This document shows positions 1 to 12,500 of a stretch of 64,000 bases of DNA, one piece after another. The translations under genes were made by a program, and so were the position numbers. The DNA is from Lanius collurio. Lineage: Eukaryota; Chordata; Aves; Passeriformes; Laniidae. Below the pieces are notes generated by a model. The model saw nothing but the letters and a program-made list of their open reading frames with translations. It did not search any database and had not been told where the DNA came from. The DNA lies in assembly GCA_020086605.1 (NCBI GenBank), contig JACBWW010000050.1, forward strand, positions 1,290,791-1,354,790, given 5' to 3'. The number at the start of each line of letters is the position of its first letter. Position 1 is the first letter of the stretch.

Positions 1-305
1 AATAAAAGCCAAACCTTTAGACCTCAAAAGATTCTTATTGCGGAGTAAGGTATTTTTTAGAAATGCTCTGCTGTGGCCTCCATCATCAGGATCCTCAGTA
101 CATCAGTCTGTATCTTTTTTTAAGTAATAGACAAGGCAGTGTTACGATTCAACAGCAGAAATAGGAGGGAAAAGGACCCATGTGTGCCGTACCCTGTGCT
201 CAGTGGTTCAGATAAGCCCCTCTCCCTGAACACATCTCACAGCTCTGAAGTACAGGCCCAGGTGGTGCTGGTGTGGGAGCAGCTGAAGGCTGGGGTCTGT
301 TGCAG

Positions 306-543
306 GATTACACAGAGGACTACATCCAGACGGGCCCTGGGCAGCTGCACGCGCACTCCACGCGCCTCTTCACGGCAGACGGAGTCAGCGTTCCCTACAC
401 GTGGAACCACAGCATCACCTACGACTCCAGCAAGGGCAGGATGCCCTTCCTGGTGCAAACACTGCGTGCTGCTGCCATCACAACTGAGTACAACCCGCTG
501 GAGGAGGCCGTGGCATTCAAAATCCACGCTTCCATTGCAAAAG
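306..543 (+). CDS. HMCN1: HMCN1 exon: end of the G2F (nidogen-like) domain
   Basis: Acceptor TTGCAG at 300-305 and donor GTATTG at 544. Reads [20 protein letters not shown] and onward to IHASIAK, the hemicentin G2F C-terminal half. Starts in phase 0 and ends in phase 1. It is the first HMCN1 exon in the window; no earlier exon is visible in 1-305. Confidence 0.93.
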
Positions 544-3500
544 GTATTGTTCTGGTCTTTCCCAGAAATCAAACAATGGAAGAAGAATATCTTCTCTTCC
601 TACAATTCTTTGAGTCACCTGTAGTCTCAGAAGGAAATTCTGTGAAACTTGGGTGGCTTTAGTGTAGATCCCAGGACATAAAAATTTTGTTGATGTATCC
701 ATAAAATAATTATCAGTTAGCATTGCTAACTGCAGGCTTTTATGAACCTGAGTGACCAAAGGGAATGGACATGGATTTATGTGAGCAGATTTTCCTTTGA
801 GAAGCCCTAATTAATGAGCAAACTGGCCTGTTACTTTTTTTAACACTATTTGGGCTTTTTTTTTACATAGTAGGGAAATTACTCTGATTTGGAATTAAAT
901 GAAACAGTGGGATTGCCTGTTTCAGTCCTTCTTTTCAGTAACAACATTCTAAATTATTTAAAATAAGGTTATTCCCACTTGCCAGACTAGGGACTCACTG
1001 TACAATTTAAAAACCAAGTACATTTTTTTTTAATTTAAAAAGAGATCTGATAAAAGGGAGTCTCCAGGTCAAGATATGCTTGTGATTAGATCTGACTAAG
1101 CCTTTTTCTGAACTTGCATTTATTTCCTCCAACAATTAAGATACTGGTGTTTGGGATTTTTTTTAATTTAATTTTTTAAATTTCAGTTTTTAAGCAGCCA
1201 AAGCCCTCTGGCCTTTGAGGAGTCTATCCCTGAGTTTTCCATTGCAGTTCATAGTACACACTTGTGTTCTTCTACAGTGACTTCCTAACATTTGTGACAT
1301 GGTGGTTTGTTTGGTTTGGGTCTGTTGTCCTCCTTTCATGTGAAGTCAAACTGAATGGTCTTTATTCTTTCAATAAGAAACTTTGCAGGATGCATTAGGC
1401 TGGGATGGAACTTGCAGCTCACTCTGAGGGAACCCCCAACCTGTTCAATGTTACTCAAACCAGCTCAAAGCATGTAATACTGGCTTTTAGTGACCAAGTA
1501 GAAAAACCACTAAAGGCTGGATTTAAAAGTTTCTGGTTTGTGTTGAAATATAATAAATATTGTAAAATTGCTGGGCTGCAATTCTTAATGTTAAAGTAAT
1601 GAACTGTCCTTATTTTTATCCACAAGTGACATGTGCTTCCTTTATCATACAGGGGACCGGAGCAACCAGTGCCCTGCAGGGTTTGCTTTGGACTCATCTG
1701 GGCCTTACTGCTCAGGTACTGACTGACATGGGTGGGTGTAACCATGGAGTCCTGGGGTGGTTTGGGTGGGAAAGGACCTTACAGATGCCCTATTTCCACC
1801 CCTGCCATGGGCAGGGACACCTTCCACTAGCCCAGGTTGCTCCAAGCCCTGTCTAGCCCAGCCTTTGGACACTGCCAGGGATCCAGGGGGCAGCCACAGC
1901 TTCTCTGGGCACCCTGTGCCAGGGCCTCAGCACCCTCACAGCCAAGAATTGCTTCCCAATATTCCATCCATCCCTGCCCTCTGGCAGTGGGAAGAAATCT
2001 CCTGTGTCCTGTCCCTTCAGGCCCCTTGTCAACAGTCCCTCTCCAGCTCTCTTGGAGCCCCTTTAGGCACTGGAAGGGGCTCTAAAGTTTCCATGAAGCC
2101 TTCCCTTCTCCAGGTGAACACCCCCAGCTCTCCCAGGCTGGCTCCAGAGCAAAGGGGCTCCAGCGCTTGGAGCATCTCCATAGCCTCCTCTGGACTCGCT
2201 CAGGAGCGAGGTCCATGTCCACCCTGTGCTTGTGGCTCACATTATTAAACCACCAGAACCTACATCCCCTTCATTTAGAATTCAAAGTATGTACTTCAAA
2301 AAGTGTGAGTTATCCTTGCTAAAAGGGTGGGGATTCAAGGGCAGTTGAAGACTTTTATTTCTGTCTTCACCTACAATATGAGTAGTGCCCTGACAGCTTT
2401 TACATCAGTACCTCAGGTACACCTGGAGGACACTGAGCCTCAGGCTCTACTGAGCCTGCAGAGTAACAAAGGACTTGGGTGACCTTTGTGGAGGAGAGGA
2501 TGAGTGTTGGCACCTCAGACAAGAGCCCACATGTTCCTGCTCGGGGGATGGAGGTGGAGAGAAGCACATGAGCACCCTGGCTGTCTCTCTAGAGTCAGGG
2601 TTATTTTAGGGAGAAATCATCTGAGGTGATTCTGTGGACTAATTTCATTCCCTCTTAAAAGGTTGCAATTGAAGGGAATTGCTGGATCTGGTTTTGCCCT
2701 GTGGCTCTCCCAGTTGCACCCCTCTGAGGAAGGATCAGATTGGAGTAGTTTCTTCTGAAGTCTCACTGGTTTTTCAAATATTTTCTTGTTCCAGATGAAG
2801 ACGAATGTGCTCTGGGAAATCCTTGTTCCCACACCTGTCACAATGCCGTGGGATCCTACTACTGCTCCTGTCCCAAAGGCCTCACCATCTCTGCTGATGG
2901 CAGAACATGTCAGGGTAAGAGAGGTGCTGCTGGGGACTACTTGGATACAAATGGCCCTCAGATAATTTTAGGCTTTAAAATGCCTTATAAGGCACTTAAA
3001 TTGCCAAGGAGAGGTTTTATTTGAGCCATTTTCTCATTTTAGGAATACAATTCATTGGTGATGTTCTAATTATTTCATAGCTGGATGTATTTGCAGTGAG
3101 GTGTTTCTAGTTGTTGGTGCTGAAGCGCTGGTTAGCGTGTGTCCCCTGCGCTGCCTGTGCGGGCTTTGCAGCTCGTTTCCATTGCAGACATCGACGAGTG
3201 TGCGCTGGAGGGGCACAGCTGCCACGCGGGGCAGGACTGCGAGAACGTGCCCGGCTCCTTCCGCTGCGTCCTGCGCTGTGGGAGCGGCTTCCGCAGGGCG
3301 CCCGACGGCTTCAGCTGCCAAGGTACGCACGGGCTGCGCTCATCGCCCGACAGCGCTGCTCTCCACAGCTGCAGCTCACCTCAGAGGGGCTCTCCAGGCA
3401 TCTGTCTGTAAATTTTGGTTCTTAAGGTTGTGGATTTTTGGGGCTTGGGTTTTTCTATAGGTTTGTTCTGGTTTTTAATCTTTTGCTTCTTTGGTCTTTA

Positions 3501-6500
3501 GAAATAAATTTAAAATCCTATCAGGGAAGAACTTAGCATTCTTGGGTTTGTGTCCCGTGTGCATCTTTTTGTACAAAGATGGGAGAGCAGCAAACACTCC
3601 TGAGCAGAACTCAGCCAAACTCTGCTCAGGTAATGCCCATGGGGCAATTCTGAGCCCTGGAGTCAAGGATTTGTGTTGTTCCACAGACATTAACGAGTGT
3701 CAAGAGTCCAACTCCTGCCATCAGCGTTGCTTCAATACCATAGGAAGTTTCCACTGTGGCTGTGACCCAGGATTCCAGCTGAAGGGCAGAAAATGCGTGG
3801 GTAGGATTGAAGTTCTGAATGTCTATTCCCTGTTTCCAACAGACAGAGTTCAACATTTATTTGTTGCTCTATTTATTTATGAAAAGAAAATCCTGCTATG
3901 GATGATAAACTTGATGTATGTTTTTGAATTTGTCAAGCAGTACTAAAAGCTAAAGGCAGCTGGAATTGGGCTGATGGATCCATGTGCATGAAATTATTCA
4001 GTGTGTGGACACAGGGTAATTTCATTACCCGGTAATTTCATTGAGTGCAAACCTGCTTTTCTTTTTGGCTTTTGTTTGAATAAGATGTCAATGAGTGCCG
4101 GCAGAATGTGTGCAGGACTGATCAGCTCTGCAAGAACACCCGTGGTGGCTATAAGTGCATTGATCTGTGTCCCACTGGAATGACCAAAGCAGATAATGGG
4201 ACTTGCATTGGTGAGTAGAAGCATTAATGCACTGTGTGTTGATGGGAAACACAGGGACAATGATGAGGTTTATTTTTTTTAAATAATCCTGAAGATTGTC
4301 CATCTCCACTTATTAATATGTGCACATATTAAAGCACCAACTTGTTTTTGCTTATGTGAACATCTGTAGTTTACTTCTTTTGTAGCTGGTATTAAAAAGC
4401 AGTGTATCCTTGCCACCTCTAGTTCACCATTGTTCTTAAGCAAAAGAACAGTATTCTTTTCCTTGGTGTCTTTTCTGTGTCAGCACCTTGATTTCCCTCA
4501 GTTATTTACCCTATGTCTGCATGATTTCTTAAGAGTTGGGCTCAGGAGCTCTCAATCAAGATCATGGATCCCTGCTGTGTTGTAGTGTGGAGAACAACAC
4601 TGCTGCTTATCAGGGAGGGTTTTAAGCACAGCAGATGTTGTAGGTGGTGCCAAATCTTTTGTTCCAGCGGGGTCATGGAATGATTTGGGTTGGAAGGAAC
4701 CTTAAAAATCACCCATTTCTCCCCCTTGCCACGGGCAGGGACACCTTCCACCATCCCAGGTTGCTCCAAGCCCCATCCGACCTGTCCTTGGACACTTGCA
4801 GGGGTGGAGCAGCCACAGCTTCCTCCCCCAGTAAGGACTGTGCAGAGCTGTGACCGTTCCCTTGCCGTGTGCCGCAGATGTTGACGAGTGCCGGTCGGGG
4901 TCGCACCAGTGCCGCTACAACCAGCTGTGTGAGAACACCCGCGGCAGCTACCGCTGCGTGTGCCCGCGAGGATTCCGCGCCCAGGGCACGGCCAGGCCCT
5001 GCGTGGGTAAGCTGCCACTCAGTCCTCCCCCACCTTTGCTGCTGCTTTTGCCTGGCTTTCTGCTGCAACACGCCGGCAGTGCTATCCCTGTGGAAGACCC
5101 TGCTATAGAGAAAAGTTTGCTCTGCAGTTCCAAACCGCCCGTCCAAAACCGTGTTCCATTCTAAACAAACAGTCAGAGCTAAATGGTTCCAAACAGAGAT
5201 TGGTTTGGGGCCGTACTTGAAAACAAATTGTAAGAGGGTCTCAGAGCACTGGTGGATGGGTGTGGCAAGTGACCACTCCACAGGAGCCTTCAGTTATAAA
5301 AATGAGGTGGGGTTTGTTGGTGTGTCTGGCTGTGCCTTGGCCCGCCCTGGCTCTCCCCTGAGGGCAGTCACACAGAGAGTCCTGTGGGTGCCCCTAGGGA
5401 GCCCACCCCAAGGAGCTGCAAGGGCCCGACAGACCCAGAACTGAGTTTGGCTCCTGAACATCCCAAACACACCTATCCCCCCACCAGGACTGCCAGGGGT
5501 GTTCCCCAGCAGCCAGAGCACAGGGACCTGATCTGCTTATCTCCCTCAGTGCTCCCTTCCTGGCATGGGTGACTCCCAGCAGGGAAGGAATGGGATTCCT
5601 GGCACTCACAGGAATGGCAGCCATGCAGGCACTCCCTGTGCCATCTTGGCATAAAGCCACACAGGGTTTTCTCCCACGTCATGGGAGGCTCTGGAGCTCG
5701 GACATGGGGAGCAAGAGATTTTAATGTGTGGGGCCAGTGCAAGTGGATAAGCACTTCCCTTGGCATTTAAGAGACTTCAGGAGGGCAGTAGGATCATTTA
5801 GAATCATCTTTACTGCATTTATGTCAAATAGTCAAAGTATAAGAGCTGACCTACCCTGATAATGAGGATTTCTGACAGTGGGTATGTGACACATGAAGTT
5901 GGTGTCGGTTGCTCTAGAAAAGCATTCCTCCCTGATGACTTCTTCAAGATTAGCTCTCCTAAGTGATAAATAGTTATTTTCTATTTTTTTTTTTAACAAC
6001 CTAAGATTTTGAACTGTCAAAAGCCAGGAATGTTTGGGATTTTTTTAAGAGATATTAAATTGCACTAAGAAGTGTTTGGATGTAGACCAAGATACTACTG
6101 CTATCTGCCTCTGTGCTGAAATAAAACCAATCCCAGACTCTTAAGTTGTATTTGAGCCATTTAAACTTCTGACAGGAAAAAGCCAAATAAAGTCTGGGAC
6201 CGTAGGTTTTCACAAAACACCAGCAGCTTTAAAGCTGCCTTCTGACCAAGGGCCACTGAAAACTCTCTCCTAAGGTGTTTTTATCCTTAGAATTTTTACA
6301 TTCCTAGAAATATATTTAAAATACAGATTCATCCAAAGTATTAGTTTTGTTAATAAAATCATGTTTTTATTGTCACTGTTGACAGTGAACACGGAGAGGA
6401 GTTGAAAAGTAAGTGGGGGCCACATTGAAACAGAAAAAGTGAACTTTGCTCCTGCCTGTGCCATTTTTACTCTGGGTAAAGCCCCTTGTGCCACCATTCC

Positions 6501-9500
6501 CTTTTTTGTTTGTTGGATGGGGATAAGATGCTCCTTTGTGACACAGATCTCTGTGTGCCCATTTACCTGAATTGCAGCATTTCTGGGAGCTGTGTTGTTT
6601 TCTCTCCTTTCCACATAATGTCCAAGGGCTTTGCTGAAAGCTGCTATAATGCAAATAACACATGCAAGGCTATCTAGAATATACAATCAGGTATTGTTTT
6701 TCAAATTAAAGAAAGTCTGAAAATGTATCTATTTCAATTTCAAAGTGATTTTACCCTGTCCTTGTAAATATTAAGGTTCCCATGCCTCAGTGACCTCTTC
6801 TCACAGGGGCAGCCCTGGAACTGATGCTGGTGATTCCGTGCAGTCAGTTCTGCTTGTATTGTATTTTGTTCTTGCAAAAGAAATTGCTCAAATTTTCACC
6901 TGTTGTCTTTCATAATTTCTATGCTAATCTTCTATTGCTTATCCACAACTTGTTCCAAGAACATTGGTTGTCCTAAAGACATCAGTGTTAATTTATTTTA
7001 GGCAGGTACAGAATGTAAAAGTCAGCACTTGAAATTCTGAGGAAATGATAAGTTTGTTTTCTTTTACATGTATATGAACAATAAATTTTTCATCTTAAGC
7101 ACATCCTGAAATTAATTCACTTAAAATTCAGATTAGTTACTGTCATACTTAAAGTGAAATTCTCATTTGTAACACCTGAAAATTGCACCCTAAGGATAAT
7201 TCCACGAATACATGAAGTTTCAGTTGTGTGTTTGCCAAATAACAGTTGGGAAATATTGTAACACTCTGCAATTTCAGCTCCTGGATTTCCAACTCTTAAA
7301 GCATTTAATGTATCAAATATTAACCACTTCATAAAAATGCAGTCTAATGTTCCACTATGTTTCTGACTATATTGATTTTTAAATACTGTTCTCATGAATT
7401 TGTGGCTTGGGGAGTACAAATTGTGCTCAAAAGCCTCTATTCAGAGGGGATCCAAATGAAACTAGCAACACTGGATTAATGGCATTTTAACAATTGTAAT
7501 TGAAAGAATACACACTACTATGAAATAATTAAACTGTTACTGAGTTGCCATTAACATCATCTTTAATTTCTAGTAGGAAAATGTTTATAATAGATGTCAA
7601 TTACAGATATGTTGTGCTGTATGTTATTAGCAGGTTTTTTATTTCTGGTCATTGCAGAGTTCTTTGGAATTAACAGATTTTTGTCTTTTTCTGGCGAAGA
7701 AATACTAAGTTTGAGAAGAAATACAGTGTGTGTCAAATTTCCAGCTAAGCCTGAAGTAACTTGATAAAAACTATAGAAAATTTCTTTCTAGTAGTGTCAG
7801 AGAGACACTGGGAGAAGGTCCTGCAGTCCCAAGAGCACTCAGAGTTACTTGGAGGGAAGAACACTTTGCATGTTGTACCCTCAAAGCCTTTGCCATACTT
7901 TGTATGCTCAGCACTCAGTTTTGATTTAAGGATGAATATTTACTGCTGGGGTGGCTCAAATAACTTTGGATTGCAATTTAAACAACTAGAAAGAAAACAG
8001 CATTGCTTAGGAAAACAAAAATAATTCTATTTTTTAATTGTCCAGAAGTGATTTAATATGTAAAGTCTCCAACCTTTCACAGCTGGAATGACCAGTAACA
8101 GCATGAAAAATCAGGATGGGCCTGACCCCCTGGATCCCTGGCAGTGTCCAAGGCCAGGTTGGGCAGGGCTGGGAGCAACCTGGGATAGTGGGAAGTGTCC
8201 CTGCCCATGGCAGAAGGTGTGACTGACTGAGCTGTAAGGTCCCTTCTGACCCAAACCATTGCATGATTTTATGAATTCCCCAACATGTGGCGCAGTAACC
8301 ACTCTGGAGCCTGTTGTGCTTCCCTCGGTGTGGGGTGGAGGGATTTTCTAGCACTGAACTTCTAGGGAATGCTCTGTGTTAAGCATCCTCTTTTAAATAA
8401 GGGCCCAGCAGCTTCTGCCACTCATCTGTGGAGCACTTAAGGAAAAACCCCAATTGCTAAGAGAGTATTGAGCAGCTGAGGCTGAAACAAGGCTTCAGCA
8501 GGGCTCCTGTCCTGGTGAGCACAGTGGCATCAGCCTGTGGGAGAAGGAAGGTCTCTTACAGTCCAGGACAGTGGGTCCTGTCTGCTTGGCATAGTGTTCT
8601 TCATGTTTTACTGCCTCCAGATCTCGCTTTTATGTCTCCATCTTGTTCCTGAGACTGAGATAAGTATCTGTGTGTATATAAATGTATAGTTATGTGTTGT
8701 TATTTGTTTGTTTTCTCTCCTTTCCATGTGGTTTGGGGCTCTGGATCATGTCACATGAGCAGACATTAATGAATGTGAACAAGTGCCTAAACCCTGTGCA
8801 CTTCACTGCACCAACACCCCCGGCAGCTTCAAGTGTTTCTGTCCACCTGGGCAACAGTTACTGGGTGATGGGAAATCTTGCGCTGGATTGGAGAGGGTGC
8901 CAAATTCAGGTGCCTATTACAGTAGCTATAACTATGCTCAATTCTCCCCTGGGAGAGACAACCAGCAACTGCAGCACTATTACAGGCACTCCTCAAATCT
9001 CTACAGCTCCTTCTCAGAGTATAGGAACAGCAGAATACCCTTCTCCAGGACTAGAAGGAACCTTAGAGAAACTTGTCCTGAAGGCTATGAGGCAAGAAAT
9101 GCCAGATGTGTAGGTAAATGTCAGTCCTATTTATGCAATTCTGTTTTGGGCCTTACTCTTAGGTTACTGTACAATATGTACTAAGGGCTGAGGGTTTGTG
9201 GTGCTGGGGTTGTGTTTTGTATTACCCTGGTCAATATTCAGAGGGTTCTGCATGTTCTGGTCTCTGCTGTCTTGGCTCACATTGTAGCAAAAATGTTCTC
9301 AAACCTCCTTGTAACTTTTTTTTTAACTGTGCTGTTTATTACCTGTTTGCATGCAAAGTGATTTCCCTGTGTTACTCTCTTTCTCCTGGTCCCACTAGCT
9401 CACCGTGGCGAATCTTCTCACACTCCAAAAACCACCAGTAGCCCCAGTCTAGTCACAGTGCTTCTCTCAGACTCCCACTGGCAGCAGTAATCTGTGTCAG

Positions 9501-12500
9501 AAAGGTTTGGAATAAACATTTTGGAAAGGAGCACACTGGGGCCAGTGCCAGCAGTGCCACAGGATGGTCAGTCACTGTCACATGGCCAACGGGCACAGAA
9601 GCTTTTACATTATTATTACTATTTTAAGTAAGAAAAGGGGTTGCAGTGTAATTTGGTGAGCATGGAGGCTGATGGTAAATAAACAAATGGATTTGTCAAG
9701 GGTTTGGCAGTGACAGCACAGGCACTTCTCCCCTGAGGAGGAGATGGGCAGTTACGGGAACTGGGAAGCTCCGCCCCTGTTTTTTGGAGGGATATTAAAA
9801 ATTAATTAATTATTGGAAATATGCTTTTCTTAAGGCAGGCTTTGCCAAGTTAACTCGTGTTTTCAGTATCTTAAGCAAATGACACTTCCCAGTAGGCATG
9901 ACATCCTTTCAGGTAAATAGTGATCTACAGCAAGGTTCTAGCAGCCAGTACTGCTGGGGTGTAATGGTGAAAAACATGGACAGACTTTTAATTAATAAAA
10001 AATTGAGGGTGGGCAGACATCAAACCTTTTATTTAAGCTACGAAGAGGTTTCAGTAGTCATATCCATCTGGATTGTTATGGTACAGGAGTTTAATTGAGA
10101 GGAACGCACTGTCACTGAGGGAAGGAAGGGTTAAGCTTAATTTTGGATCTTCATTCCAGCTTCCAGTTGGAATAAGTTAATACTCCATGAATATTAATAA
10201 TATTATTATTCCATGAAATGTTCATTTCATTGACTAAATATCTAAATTTCAAAATTACTGTCTAATATGAAAAATACCTCCAAATGATGCTTTTGTTAAA
10301 GAAAATTTTTTCAATAGACAACCATCAGGATTTACTAACAGCACAGAGGTTTGTAGTCACATCTATTTCTCTTTTCTGTTCGCATTTTCATCTAATGCAA
10401 CCCCTGTCAGTCAGAGGGGAAACAAAGAACTTCCTTCCACCGATGTAACCATGCAAGCCTGAACTACTTTACTGCTGTCCTGAACTAGGTAGATGTTTCA
10501 AAAAGCCATTATAATTATAAATTATCTGTGTCTAAATCACACTAATGTGCTTTGAAAACTTTACATAATGTAGTCTGGTACTGATGTATTTGAGAGGGAG
10601 ATAAAAAAAAGAAAGAAAAGAAGAGCATTGAGTGACAGTCTTCCCAGCTACTGAGCCTAATTCATCCCTCTGGTATGGATGAAGTCAGTTTAAAAGGGAA
10701 ACAGCTTTGCCTGAGGAGGGAGTGGCTGTAAGGAAGACTCCCCCAGCAACAAGGCATCTTCTGGCGAGATAAGGAGTCTGGGTGTTCCCTAAGCGTGTTG
10801 CTTCACACCTGATGATCAGACAGCTCCAATGGCTCTGGGGGCAGGATTGTGTTTGTGTGACCCCGGCAGTGGACACAGGTGGCACATGCCCCTTTCTCCC
10901 AGAGCTCTGTCTCAGGACTGCTCTCCTCAGCTGGGATCTGTCACAGCTGCTCTTCACCGAGGGGAGAAGCCTCTCAAAGCTGACTTTAGTGCCTGCAGAG
11001 TTGCAAGGAATGGCACGGGTAGGGGGAGAGGGCACTCCAGTCTTAGATATTCAACCCCATCAGAAAAAAAGATCTGGACAACTCCCACCAGCTCTGTCCA
11101 TGCACTTGCAGCACAGAAATAGGGGGGAAAGTGCCTGTGTTCATGGCAGGCTCAGGGAATGCTGAGGTGTTGGTGCTTCTCTCTGCAGACATCGATGAGT
11201 GTGAGAGCAGAGACACATGTCAGCACGAGTGCAGGAACAGCCTGGGCAGCTTCCAGTGTGCCTGTCCCTCGGGATACCGCCTCATGCCCAACGGCAAAAC
11301 CTGCCAAGGTATGGAGAGCCATCCCTGCAGTGCTCAGGGGGAGGTCTGCAAAGAAACCAGACACAGACCAGGCCAGGGGCATGGCTAAGCCACCTCTCTG
11401 AACTGGTTACGTGAGAGTCAGCATTCAAAATGTCAAGTTTCAGATGTTTTTATATTTCACATTTTAATGTTTCATAAAACATTAGCAAACTAGACAATTG
11501 CAACTTCTAATCCTCCTGTGACCCCACATTACACATTGAGCTCCAAGCTCTAGGGTCATTCTGGGCTTTGCTCAGCCTTTACCCACTTCAGTTTTTACCC
11601 TTTAATTCTTCTACCAGTAGTTGATCGCTTGCATGTTTTTTCATCCAGATATTGATGAGTGTCTTGAAGAGAATATAAATTGTGGATCAAATCAGATGTG
11701 TTTCAACATGAGAGGAAGCTACCAGTGCATAGACACTCCTTGTCCACCCAGCTACCAGCGAGAGCCACATTCTGGGTATGTTTTACTCACAGCCCCTTCT
11801 CACCTGCCCCAAGCTCAGCTCCTTAACCTGTGCTTATTAAAGAAGAAAATTTAGGTTTGCCTGACACCAGTAGAGCTCACAGTAGCTAAAGGTAAGGTGT
11901 TGACATAGGAGATCACAGAGTCACAGAGTCCTGGGATGGTTTGGGTTGGAAGGGATCTTAGCAGAACATCCAGTTCCACCCTCTGCCCTGGGCAGGGACA
12001 CCTTCCACTACCCAGCGTGCTTCAAGTGTCCTTGGACACTTCCAGGGATGGGGCAGCCTGAGTAACCTGTGCCAGCGCCTCAACTGCCAGGGAAGAATTC
12101 CTTCCTAACATCTAATCTAAATCTCTCTAATGGCCTGGCTTGCCATCAGCTTCAAAGCATCCGATACATTCTTTCAGTCATGAAAATGATGCTACAGTTC
12201 CTTAAGTTTTCTTATTTCCCTGTTCTGGGAAAAAAACCCCATATTGATTTCTTTTAATCTTTCAATATACTCAAAAATAGATTGTTTCATAGTCAGAAAC
12301 CATCTTCTGGGATCAAACTCAACTGCACTGATGTTTATGCTGACATGTCCTTTGATCTCCATTAGCACTGGCAAACTGCACTAGCAAAGATTTCCTGTTT
12401 TAACTTTTGATTAATAGAAGTAAATTTTATTCTGCCCTTCACTCCAAATTCTTTATTTTATGCCTAACAGACAGATACCTCAAATGGAGATGCCCAGAAC

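Noticed and set aside
1757..2248. 163-codon + strand frame
   Set aside because: Lies within a CR1 copy in antisense; low-complexity Pro/Ser-rich translation, no domain.
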